From Betaproteobacteria bacterium (GTDB lineage: Bacteria; Pseudomonadota; Gammaproteobacteria; Burkholderiales; SG8-39), in NCBI GenBank assembly GCA_011391185.1, contig JAABRB010000002.1, forward strand, positions 1-40,459: 40,459 nt of DNA. Direction: 5' to 3'. The notes beneath the pieces are model-generated. The model did not search any database. It was not told where the DNA came from and worked only from the letters and a program-made list of their open reading frames with translations. The translations under genes were made by a program, and so were the position numbers. The first letter of the stretch is position 1, and each line of letters starts with the position of its first letter. Positions 16,888 to 23,645 of the stretch are shown here, in pieces.

Positions 16888-17922
16888 TCAGATCGATCGG
16901 GCGTGGCGCGCCGCGAGCTCGAGGTAGCGCTTCGCGCGCGCGATCCAATCGTCGCGGTCACGCTGGTCGTGATCTTCGAGGTGCAAGATCGCGAGCCGTG
17001 CGCGCAGCGAGGCACGGTACACCTTGTAGAAATCGACGAGCCGCCGATCCGGCCGGTCGCCAGTCTGCGCATGGTAGCCGAGGAACACCCAATCGCCGAC
17101 GAACCCGGCGCCCAGGTGCTCGCACTCCATCACCAGATAGGCGAGCTCGTCGGCCGGGTCCATGATGCGGAACCGGCGGTTGAACTCCAGGCAGTCAATG
17201 ACCACGGGCGGATCGCACAGGCAGACGTGCTCCGGGCGCAGATCGCCGTGCGCCTCGATGATCCGGCCCGCTTCCGCGCGGCGCTCGAGCGGGCACTTGC
17301 CGCCCGCGAGAAAGGCGTGCTCCGCGGCGGTGATCCGCTGCAGCGTGTCGCGCGGCAGCCCATATTTTGGGTCGGAGAGGACCTCGTAGTTCTGGCGGAT
17401 TTCGCGCTCGAACCGCTCCCGGTAGTCCTGCGCGTCGATCGGTTCGGGCGTCGCGCTGCGGTAGAACGCCGCAAGCACACGCATGAAACGCTCGACGTCA
17501 GCCTCGCTCACCCTGCCCGCGGCGATCGCCTGGTCGAGCATGAGGGCGCGCGGCAGGCGGCGCATTTCCACCAGCCATTCCACCGGCACGCCGGACCCAC
17601 CAAGCGCGAGCGCCTGCCCGTCCTGCAGCGTGAGCGCCACGACCCCGAGATACACATCCGGCGCGAGACGGCGATTGAGGCGCACCTCTTCGAGGCAGTC
17701 GCGCCGCCGCGCCTCCAGCGTGCTGAAGTCCAGAAACGGATACCGGACCGGTTTCTTGAGCTTGTAGACGCGACGGTCCGTCAGGAAGACCCAGGACATG
17801 TGTGTCTGGACGAGTTCGACGTGGGCGGTCCGCTCCGGATGGTGTTCCGGCTGGCACAGGAATGCCACCTTGCTCTCGAGCGATACGCTCTGCGTCGGTG
17901 CGGGTAGAGGCTCGATGCACAT
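16888..17922 (-). CDS. COG2187 aminoglycoside-phosphotransferase-like protein without the C-terminal kinase domain
   Basis: A 344-residue protein of the protein-kinase-like fold. The N-terminal lobe has VFLTDRRVYKLKKPVRYPFLDF with the candidate ATP-binding lysines. The Brenner motif is HGDLRPEHV (225-233), and the metal-binding equivalent is VIDCLEFNRRFRIMDPADEL. Many COG2187 proteins are about 520 residues and carry a second P-loop kinase domain at the C-terminus; here the chain ends after the first domain. The substrate is unknown, and antibiotic modification should not be assumed. The gene converges with the PRPP synthetase gene, with stops 16 bp apart. An FNR-like site lies 100 bp upstream (18022-18035). 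Confidence 0.88.
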   Translation of the reverse strand: MCIEPLPAPTQSVSLESKVAFLCQPEHHPERTAHVELVQTHMSWVFLTDRRVYKLKKPVRYPFLDFSTLEARRRDCLEEVRLNRRLAPDVYLGVVALTLQDGQALALGGSGVPVEWLVEMRRLPRALMLDQAIAAGRVSEADVERFMRVLAAFYRSATPEPIDAQDYRERFEREIRQNYEVLSDPKYGLPRDTLQRITAAEHAFLAGGKCPLERRAEAGRIIEAHGDLRPEHVCLCDPPVVIDCLEFNRRFRIMDPADELAYLVMECEHLGAGFVGDWVFLGYHAQTGDRPDRRLVDFYKVYRASLRARLAILHLEDHDQRDRDDWIARAKRYLELAARHARSI

Positions 17923-18021
17923 GCGCCAAGTGAGCTCGTCTGGTTTGAACGTCGCATCTCCCGCCGCCGGGTGATGCGGTCAGCTCCTCTTGTCATTGAA
18001 CCGGGATGCGCGTGGCGATCG

Positions 18022-18035
18022 TTGATGGAGGTCAA
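18022..18035. promoter_or_regulatory. FNR/FixK-like site TTGATGGAGGTCAA
   Basis: It matches 9 of 10 defined positions of TTGAT-N4-ATCAA. It stands 100 bp before the COG2187-like gene (minus strand, start 17922) and 44 bp outside the tRNA fragment that opens the genomic island, so it belongs to the host side. Confidence 0.55.
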
Positions 18036-18078
18036 GCGATGCCCTTGAACGCTGTGTCCGGACCGGACCTACTTGATC

Positions 18079-18136
18079 TGGCGGAGAGGGCGGGATTCGA
18101 ACCCACGGTACGGTAAACCGTACAACAGATTTCGAG
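18079..18136 (-). tRNA. 3' half of tRNA-Ser(CGA): attachment-site remnant, not a working tRNA
   Basis: On the minus strand the 58 bases give an anticodon loop CTCGAAA (anticodon CGA), the 3' anticodon strand TCTGT, and the long class II variable arm GTACGG-TTTA-CCGTAC. The T arm follows, GTGGG-TTCGAAT-CCCGC, then the acceptor strand CCTCTCC, G and an encoded CCA. The 5' half (ACAGA, D arm, GGAGAGG) is absent; the sequence upstream of the loop does not pair. A break at the anticodon loop with an intact 3' end is what integration of an island into a tRNA gene leaves. The missing side faces higher coordinates, so the island lies there. Confidence 0.85.
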
Positions 18137-18310
18137 TTCGGGCGTGTTCGTCGAAGCATCAACCTCTTACGAAAGCGACCTTCTCCAACTGTAGTCAGTC
18201 TACCCCCGGAAGCGGCCGGAATTCTCGCATAGCACGTGCGAATTGGAGAAGGTCGTTGCCGAGTGGCCCGGCGACCTGGCTCAGCGCACTCGCGTGCGCG
18301 GGCGAGAACG
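18137..18310. other. island edge without recognisable genes
   Basis: The 174 bp between the tRNA fragment and the toxin gene have no credible frame and no integrase remnant. Together with 17923-18078 this makes a gene-free stretch of nearly 390 bp. It holds the FNR-like site and the tRNA fragment. Confidence 0.4.
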
Positions 18311-18637
18311 CTACGCGCCGAGCAGGCGCCGAGCAAGCAGCGTTTGCATGTTGCGCCTGCCGTCGGCGATGAGCAGGATATAAACGCGAGGTCGAACGAC
18401 GCGGTAGATGATGCGATACGGCTTGAAGAACGTTTGTCGGTACTCCCGGATCCCCAAGGCCAAGAGTTCCCTGGGGTACGACCCCCGCTCCGGGAGCGCG
18501 GCGAGGCTCTCCATCACCTGCTCGACGCGATGCAAGAGCGCCTCGGCCTTGCCGGGCGCGTCGTGTTCGGAAACGTAGTCGTAGAGTTCCTCCAGGTCCC
18601 GCTCGGCATCCTCCGTCAGCAGGACCTCGTAGCGCAT
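18311..18637 (-). CDS. ParE/RelE-superfamily toxin
   Basis: A 108-residue toxin of a type II pair. The pattern MRYEVLLTEDAERDLEELYDYV, with a mid-region GIREYRQTFFKPYRIIYRV and VYILLIADGRRNMQTLLARR, is that of ParE-like proteins. Those poison gyrase, while RelE-like ones cut mRNA on the ribosome; the sequence alone favours the ParE side. The start codon overlaps the antitoxin stop by one base (TGATG), so the two are translated together. Both genes are intact. Confidence 0.9.
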   Translation of the reverse strand: MRYEVLLTEDAERDLEELYDYVSEHDAPGKAEALLHRVEQVMESLAALPERGSYPRELLALGIREYRQTFFKPYRIIYRVVRPRVYILLIADGRRNMQTLLARRLLGA

Positions 18638-18912
18638 CAGCCGCGCGCCCTTTTCCCCCGCAGGCGCTTGATCACCTGCTGGACCGGGGTGGCCCGACCC
18701 TTCTCGATCTGCTGGTTGCCAAGCGCGAGGATCTTGAGCAGCGCCAGGGTCTCCTGGGTTTCCTCGTAAGAGGCGACGTCCTGGATCACGGCCTTGGCCT
18801 CGCCGTTCTGGGTGATCACGAGCGGCTCGCGCTTGTCGGCAAGCTGCCGCACGACTTCAGCGGCATTGGCCTTCAGATAGCTGATGGGCCTGATCTGGGT
18901 CGAGTATTTCAT
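18637..18912 (-). CDS. Phd/YefM-family antitoxin
   Basis: The 91-residue partner of the toxin downstream. The Phd/YefM pattern is clear: IRPISYLKANAAEVVRQLA, then PLVITQNGEAKAVIQDVASYEE. The variable C-terminus, rich in basic residues, should wrap the toxin. Such antitoxins bind their own promoter as dimers. GGGAG lies 7-9 nt before the ATG, and a palindrome covering a TATATT-like -10 sits 23 bp upstream (18935-18948). Confidence 0.92.
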   Translation of the reverse strand: MKYSTQIRPISYLKANAAEVVRQLADKREPLVITQNGEAKAVIQDVASYEETQETLALLKILALGNQQIEKGRATPVQQVIKRLRGKRARG

Positions 18913-18934
18913 GCGGGCGCTCCCGAAACTGGAA

Positions 18935-18948
18935 GACTAAATATAGTC
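18935..18948 (-). promoter_or_regulatory. putative operator and -10 region of the toxin-antitoxin operon
   Basis: GACTA and TAGTC flank four AT bases, and the minus strand reads GACTATATTTAGTC, containing TATATT as a -10 candidate. An inverted repeat overlapping the -10 just upstream of a Phd-type antitoxin is the usual arrangement for self-repression. Confidence 0.5.
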
Positions 18949-19119
18949 CGTTTTTGGTCCTGCTGCAACCGACTTCGATCTGAGCCCGTCTTCGCTACGG
19001 TGAGAGTCCTTGTCCAGTGCCAGTACTTGTATCAGTGCCAGAACGTCTTCGAGACGACCTTCTCTCAGGTACTTGCTGTTCTTCCGACCAAAGCACATTC
19101 GACTTCCTCTGGGCATCAT
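18937..19119 (-). pseudogene. N-terminal fragment of a conserved hypothetical protein
   Basis: The minus-strand frame begins MMPRGSRMCFGRKNSKYLRE and goes on GRLEDVLALIQVLALDKDSHRSEDGL. I recall this opening from a family of roughly 150-residue membrane-anchored proteins of unknown function in proteobacteria. Here the frame ends soon afterwards in unrelated sequence (RSKSVAAGPKTDYI), so only about the first 40 residues remain. No ribosome site is obvious. The identification rests on memory of the family and is moderate to weak. Confidence 0.35.
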
Positions 19120-19338
19120 GCCGGGCGAGATTTCGTGTCCTTGCGTGCCTTTCCAATATGCGCCTCGCTGGCTGTGATTCACGCCCGCCAGGTGATCGAG
19201 TCCATTCGATGGTTACTTGGGCCCTGAACAACTTCTCTTCAACGACCTTGCCGGGCCGGTCGTTGACCTCGCCTCGCCTTTTGCGTCGCCTGCGAGATCG
19301 CGGTGCCGCGCGATCGTGGCTCGCGCGTTTCAGTCCGG

Positions 19339-20173
19339 ATGGGACTGGAGCGCAAGGCCGTGCTGCGCGCCGCGCCGGCGCACACGGTCCGGTACGAGCG
19401 GCGGCGCCCGGAAGAGACGATCCTGCACTGCCTGGTGCGCGAACACCTCGAGACGTTCCTCTCTCAGGTCGAAGCCAGGGCCGGCACGGGCGTGCCCGGG
19501 TTTGTCAAGGACGAGTTCGAAGCCTTTCTCGAATGCGGCGTTCTGGCAGAAGGTGCTGAGCCTGCGCACCGTGCCCGGTCGGGACGACAAAGCCACCTCG
19601 ACCCTGTGCGCCGAGGCGCACGGCTTCAGCCTGCATGCCGGGGGGCGCTGCGGCGAGCGCGAGCGAGCGCAGCTGGAACGCCTGTGCCGCTACATCACCC
19701 GCCCGGCGATCGCCAACGAGCGGCTCGGTTGCAACGCCAAGGGCGAGGTCGTGCTGCAACTCAAGAGCCCCTGGCGCGACGGCACCACGCACATCAGGAT
19801 GTCGCCGCTGGAATTCATGCAGCGCCTGGCAGCGCGGGTGCCGCGACCACGCCTGCACCTGATCCGTTTTCACGGGGTGCTGGCACCGAATGCCAGGCTG
19901 CGTGCCGCGACCGTGCCGGGCCCAGCGCACAAACCAAGTGAACACGCCGAGGAGCACGCACACACATCGGCGCGCATGGGCTGGGCGCGCCTGCTCAGGC
20001 GCGTGTTCGACCTCGACCTCGAACATTGCCCGCAGTGTGGCGGCGAGTTCAAGATCATTGCCGCCATCGAAGCGCCTGCAGTGATTGTCAGGATACTCAC
20101 GCACCTGGGCTTGCCTGCGCGAGCCCCGCCGCGCTCATCGGCTCGGCCGCTGCCTCTTTTCCAGGCGGCCTGA
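19339..20173 (+). pseudogene. IS91-family transposase, internally deleted and frameshifted
   Basis: Two frames join near 19545. The first (19339 to about 19545) encodes the N-terminal part, RRRPEETILHCLVREHLETF, ending DEFEAFLECGVLA. The second encodes the C-terminal part, QKVLSLRTVPGRDDKATSTLC, then LERLCRYITRPAIANERL, SPLEFMQRLAARVPRPRLHL and IRFHGVLAPNA, closing with the zinc motif HCPQCGGEFKIIAAIE and the usual end LPLFQAA. The middle of the family protein is missing, including the zinc-finger cysteines and the catalytic HUH/Y2 region (perhaps 250-300 residues), so it cannot act. IS91 elements move by rolling-circle replication. Confidence 0.85.
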
Positions 20174-20377
20174 TACTCAAGGCAGGAACGGTCCCGCAAC
20201 GGGGCCGACGATCCCGCGCGGCCTGCGCTTGCGTGTGGTGGTCAAAGTGCGTCGAAATCAGCCCCCACGGGTCGACGCGGAGACCGACAAACCCGCGCGC
20301 GAGGAGGACTTTCACCACACACCGCGCGATTCACCGCTTCTCGGCCCGGCAATGCAGTCGCGCATGGAGAAAAGGTG

Positions 20378-20395
20378 GTTTGAATTTCCTATTCG
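20378..20395 (+). other. oriIS-like end of the IS91/ISCR-type element
   Basis: GTTTGAATTTCCTATTCG matches the ISCR oriIS core I recall (GTTTGAACTTCCTATACG) at 16 of 18 positions and lies in the expected place, downstream of the transposase gene. Rolling-circle transposition of this family starts here. Confidence 0.55.
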
Positions 20396-21342
20396 CTGCG
20401 CTCGACAATGAAAAGGACCAGATCGTGTATCTCCCGAAGGGAGACGCGACGAAGGGGCGCATCCTGGGCCGCACCGTGAATGGCAAACCCGTGGACGGCA
20501 CGCTCCAGGTCAAGGCGCCCTTCCACCTCGCCGTGGATCAGCAGGATCGGATCTGGGTCACCAACAGCGGCTCCGACACGGTGACGCGCTTCCCGGCGAG
20601 CGATCTCGGCAAGGCCGAGCAGTTCAAGGTCGGATTCGCTCCGCGCGCCATCGCTATCGATAGCCTCGGCAACGCCTGGATCAGCAACACCGTCGGCCAT
20701 CCCGACACACGGGAGAAGCTGGCGTTGATCGAGGAGAAGCTCAAATCGAAGGTCGAAGGCTTCTTTGAAGACCCAGCGGCAAAGGCCGAGGTCACCGCCA
20801 AGATGTGAATCGGCCTGTATGAACTTCTGATGAAGTATCCCGGCGGCGACGTTTCCATGGTGCGGCCCGATGGCACGATCCTGCCGCCGTTTGACGCCGG
20901 GAAGAGCATCAATGCGCCTTGGGGCATCGCCATCGACGGCAACGACAACGACAACGTGTGGGTGGTCAATGGGACGGGCTCGGTCACGCAGCTGTGCGGC
21001 GCGCGTTCCGAAAACTGCCCGCCCGGATTGAAGACCGGCGACCCGATTTCACCGCCCGGCGGCTACCTCGGCGGGTTGCAGATCCTCACGGACCTCGCCG
21101 TCGATCCTGCCGGTAACGTGTGGGTGGCGAACAACTGGGATCTGCCGGAGCAAGTAGGTTTCAAGAAAGTGCCGCCGCCGGCGCTGTCCACCCGCTTCGG
21201 CGGCAACGGCGCAGTGGTGTTCTTCGGCTTGGCCAAACCGGTGAGGATACCGTTGACAGGTCCGCCGCGAGCCCCGAAGTGCGGCCTCCGCGGTCCGTAC
21301 CGGCGTGCCACGGCCCGGGGCGGCAGCGGGTGTTCCGCTTGA
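20396..21342 (+). pseudogene. NHL/SMP-30-like beta-propeller protein: 5' end lost, in-frame TGA inside
   Basis: One continuous frame carries beta-propeller repeats: PFHLAVDQQDRIWVTNSGSD, RAIAIDSLGNAWISNT, PWGIAIDGNDNDNVWVVNGT and DLAVDPAGNVWVANN. The start is missing, since the frame emerges from the IS91-like end. A TGA at 20806-20808 splits it (AKM-stop-IGLYELLMKYPGGDVS); TGG to TGA at a tryptophan is the simplest cause. After FFGLAKPVRIPLTGPPRAP, which looks like the natural end, the frame runs on without sense. Such proteins are usually secreted propellers of unknown or lyase-like function. Not expected to be functional. Confidence 0.8.
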
Positions 21343-21372
21343 CGGAATCTGTACGGAAGATCACACTGGCGC

Positions 21373-21651
21373 ATGATTCGCTCGTTCGCGTGCGCCGATA
21401 CCGAGGACTTGTTTCACAGCCGCGCGGTATCCCGCTTGCGCAATATCGAGCGTGTCGCGAGGCGCAAGTTGCTTCAGATCCACGCCGCCACGGAACTCGC
21501 CAGCTTGCGCATCTCACCGGGCAACCAGCTGGAGGCACTGAAAGCCGACCGCAAGGGCCAGCACAGCATTCGCATCAATGACCAGTGGCGAATCTGCTTT
21601 GTCTGGAAGCCGGATGGAGCGCACCGCGTCGAGATCGTGGACTACCACTAG
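21373..21651 (+). CDS. higB: HigB-type toxin (RelE superfamily)
   Basis: A 92-residue HigB-like ribosome-dependent mRNA interferase of a type II pair with toxin gene first. It shows the conserved core LRISPGNQLEALKADRKGQH and the C-terminal SIRINDQWRICFVWKPDG, then VEIVDYH. The short distance (11 bp) to the antitoxin gene and the gene order fit higBA. The ribosome site is weak. It is complete, in contrast to the neighbouring broken genes. Confidence 0.93.
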   Translation: MIRSFACADTEDLFHSRAVSRLRNIERVARRKLLQIHAATELASLRISPGNQLEALKADRKGQHSIRINDQWRICFVWKPDGAHRVEIVDYH

Positions 21652-21662
21652 GAGTGCGGAAC

Positions 21663-21968
21663 ATGGCCAAGTTGCTAGAAGAGATTCATCCGGGCGAGAT
21701 CCTGCTGGAGGATTTCATGAAGCCCATGGGCATCAGCGCTCGCCAGCTCGCCTCGGACATCGATGTCTCACCGAGCAGGATCAGCGAACTGGTGAATGGC
21801 CAGCGCCCCATTACCGCGGACACCGCGCTCCGGCTTGGATTGTTCTTCGGCATGGAGCCCAGGTTCTGGCTGAACCTGCAGTCCGAGTACGACATTCGAG
21901 TCGCGGACCGGGAACTCCGAGCCAAGCTTTCGCCAAGAATCCGCGCCTTTCAGCCGGTTGCGGGGTGA
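21663..21968 (+). CDS. higA: HigA-type antitoxin, XRE-family helix-turn-helix
   Basis: The 101-residue partner of HigB. The N-terminal signature IHPGEILLEDFMKPMGIS is typical. The XRE helix-turn-helix follows, ARQLASDIDVSPSRISELVN, then GQRPITADTALRLGLFFGME and FWLNLQSEYDIRVADREL. It neutralises the toxin and represses the operon. GGAG stands 7-10 nt before the ATG, which fixes this start over upstream in-frame codons. Confidence 0.94.
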   Translation: MAKLLEEIHPGEILLEDFMKPMGISARQLASDIDVSPSRISELVNGQRPITADTALRLGLFFGMEPRFWLNLQSEYDIRVADRELRAKLSPRIRAFQPVAG

Positions 21969-22421
21969 CGGTCCGCTTTCGAGGCCGTGCACGACCGGTC
22001 AGTGAAGGCCCGCGCGCTCCCGACGGGTCCGGTGCAGGTCCTTCCGGGCCTTGCCGACGGTGACGGTAAAAAATCTGACGAAAAAGTGATATGCGACAAA
22101 TACTTGGCTCGTTTGATGGCGCGGCGTGTCGATGTTCGTCCGAGGCTCAAGGCAGGGTGCGGCGGAGGGCTTGCGAATGCTTCGGGAGCCGATAGATCTC
22201 CATCGATCTCGAAAGGTCACTTTCGGCCGGATCGCCCGCAAACCCGCGCCAATGCTGATGCCGGGCAGGTTGACGGTAATAGTGACGGTAAAAACACTGC
22301 GGAGCAGTGTCTAGTGCCGTACAAATCAACCGGTTAGAAGGCTCGTTGATGATCGAATGGGAGTAACCCAAATCATATGCCAAATTATTGATTATTTGTC
22401 GAGTTTTGCGTATGTTACGGG
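21969..22421. other. intergenic stretch, AT-richer than its surroundings
   Basis: These 453 bp hold no convincing gene. GACGGTAA occurs three times (near 22061, 22272 and 22285), and A-runs make the part after 22060 visibly AT-richer than the rest of the window. This fits foreign or leftover island DNA. The last 40 bp hold the promoter and operator candidate of the AbiE pair. Confidence 0.4.
22381..22416 (+). promoter_or_regulatory. promoter and inverted repeat of the AbiEi-like gene
   Basis: TTGATT (22388-22393) and TATGTT (22411-22416) are 17 bp apart. CAAAT (22381-22385) and ATTTG (22394-22398) form an inverted repeat around the -35. Transcription should begin at about 22422-22424, that is at the start codon itself, which suggests a leaderless message. 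AbiEi antitoxins are known to repress their own promoters by binding inverted repeats. Confidence 0.5.
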
Positions 22422-23240
22422 ATGGCCTCCCTCGATCCCTACCTTGACGATCTGCTCAGGCACGGTCGCGCCTACTTCTCCCGGAATGATGTAGCCGCTG
22501 CGCTGGGCCTTAAGCCGCAGGCACTAGCCGCGGCGCTCACGCGGGCAATTAACAAGCATCGCTTGGCGAACCCCAGGCACGGCTTCTCTCTCATCCTGCG
22601 CCCCGAAGACCAGATCGCGGGTGCGCCGGACCCCGTAAAGTGGATCGACCCGCTGATGAAGCATCAGGGGATCGACTATCGCATTTCGCTGCTGCGCGCG
22701 GCGGCATTCCACGGCTCGTCGCATCAAGCCAGCATGGTCTTCCAGGTCGTCGTCCCGAGGCAGTTGCGTGACTTCGACTTGGGTCGTCACCGCCTGCAAT
22801 TTCTCTATCAGGGTCCCGAAGCATTTGCTCAACTCAACAAGCCCGAGCTGGTCGGCCAGATGAAGAGCGATGCCGGCTTCGCAAAGGTGGCCGGCGTCGA
22901 GCTGACGCTGCTCGACTGCGTGCGCTACTTCCACAAGGCGGCCGGCATCAATGGCGTCGCGCAGATCGCCAAGGAGATTGGCGCAAAGGCCAATCCGCGT
23001 ACGCTGGCAAAGGCGGCTGCCGCGTACGAGAACTCGGCTGTGCGTCGGCTCGGCTATCTGCTTGAACGGGCAGGTCACGGTCGCCAGGCCCGTGCGCTGG
23101 AGCCCTTCGTCAGGCAAGCCAAGACGACGCTGTCACTGGATCCCGCCGTGAAGCCCATCGTGGCAGCAATAGCGCAGGGTAACGAGCGAAACGCCAAGTG
23201 GAAGCTCATGATCAATGAAGCGGTGGAGATCGCAGAATGA
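22422..23240 (+). CDS. AbiEi-like type IV antitoxin and transcriptional regulator
   Basis: A 272-residue AbiEi-family protein. The N-terminal winged helix (about 1-60: DDLLRHGRAYFSRNDVAAAL) binds DNA. The C-terminal antitoxin domain includes YRISLLRAAAFHGSSHQASM, LDCVRYFHKAAGINGVAQIA, and LGYLLERAGH. AbiEi counters the nucleotidyltransferase toxin AbiEii without stable binding and represses the operon; pairs like this can abort phage infection. The stop overlaps the start of the AbiEii gene by 4 bases (ATGA). The gene is complete although its toxin partner is not. Confidence 0.9.
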   Translation: MASLDPYLDDLLRHGRAYFSRNDVAAALGLKPQALAAALTRAINKHRLANPRHGFSLILRPEDQIAGAPDPVKWIDPLMKHQGIDYRISLLRAAAFHGSSHQASMVFQVVVPRQLRDFDLGRHRLQFLYQGPEAFAQLNKPELVGQMKSDAGFAKVAGVELTLLDCVRYFHKAAGINGVAQIAKEIGAKANPRTLAKAAAAYENSAVRRLGYLLERAGHGRQARALEPFVRQAKTTLSLDPAVKPIVAAIAQGNERNAKWKLMINEAVEIAE

Positions 23241-23551
23241 TTCCCGCTGCCTTCCTGCAGGCATGGAGTGTCAAGGCGCCTTGGCCCGACTTGAGGCAGA
23301 TCGAGCAGGATCTGATCATCTGTCGCGCGTTGTGCGACCTGTTCAATGCGCCGGCACTGAAGGACAAGATAGCGTTCCGGGGCGGAACGGCAATCCACAA
23401 ACTGCTGTTCAAGCAGCCGCTGCGCTACTCCGAAGACATCGACCTCGTGCAAATGAAGGCTGAGCCCATCGGGGCGACGGTCGACGCAATTCGGGAATCG
23501 TTGTCGTGGCTTGGAAGATGCCAAAGGGGGCAGGCAGGTCACTCCCTCTAG
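23237..23551 (+). pseudogene. AbiEii-like nucleotidyltransferase toxin, truncated
   Basis: Only about the first 90 residues of a roughly 300-residue family are present. The nucleotidyltransferase core is recognisable: FRGGTAIHKLLF with the GG motif and RYSEDIDLVQ with the two metal-binding aspartates. After AIRESLSWLGR the frame turns into CQRGQAGHSL and stops. The break near 23515 marks the right side of recognisable island DNA. Without the C-terminal part the toxin is presumably inactive. Confidence 0.85.
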
Positions 23552-23574
23552 CCGATAGGGCCGTTCGCGCAACC

Positions 23575-23608
23575 AAGATTGACAATCTTTTCGCCGGGCC
23601 AGACTATC
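23575..23608 (+). promoter_or_regulatory. candidate promoter and operator of the tct operon
   Basis: AAGATTG-A-CAATCTT (23575-23589) is a 7-bp-arm palindrome that contains a perfect -35 TTGACA (23579-23584). The best -10 is only GACTAT (23602-23607) at 17 bp. A binding protein at the palindrome would block or assist polymerase. Alternatively, the palindrome followed by TT could act as a weak terminator for the island genes. Confidence 0.4.
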
Positions 23609-23645
23609 TCGTCCACCGTGTCGAGTCTCTGGGAGGAGGATCGTC

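Larger units (their letters stand above)
19339..20395 (+). mobile_element. remnant of an IS91/ISCR-like element
   Basis: The element comprises the broken transposase gene, about 200 bp of non-coding tail and an oriIS-like end at 20378-20395. The left end (terIS) cannot be defined, and there are no terminal inverted repeats or target duplications, as expected for this family. The NHL pseudogene begins right after the oriIS end, so the element probably landed in that gene. Confidence 0.6.

Noticed and set aside
18079..18170. A complete tRNA-Ser gene
   Set aside because: No D arm, no 5' acceptor strand GGAGAGG and no ACAGA partner for the anticodon stem can be found upstream on the minus strand.
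20806..20808. TGA as selenocysteine
   Set aside because: The frame is a truncated pseudogene in an island, no SECIS-like hairpin stands out directly after it, and tryptophan is the likelier original residue.
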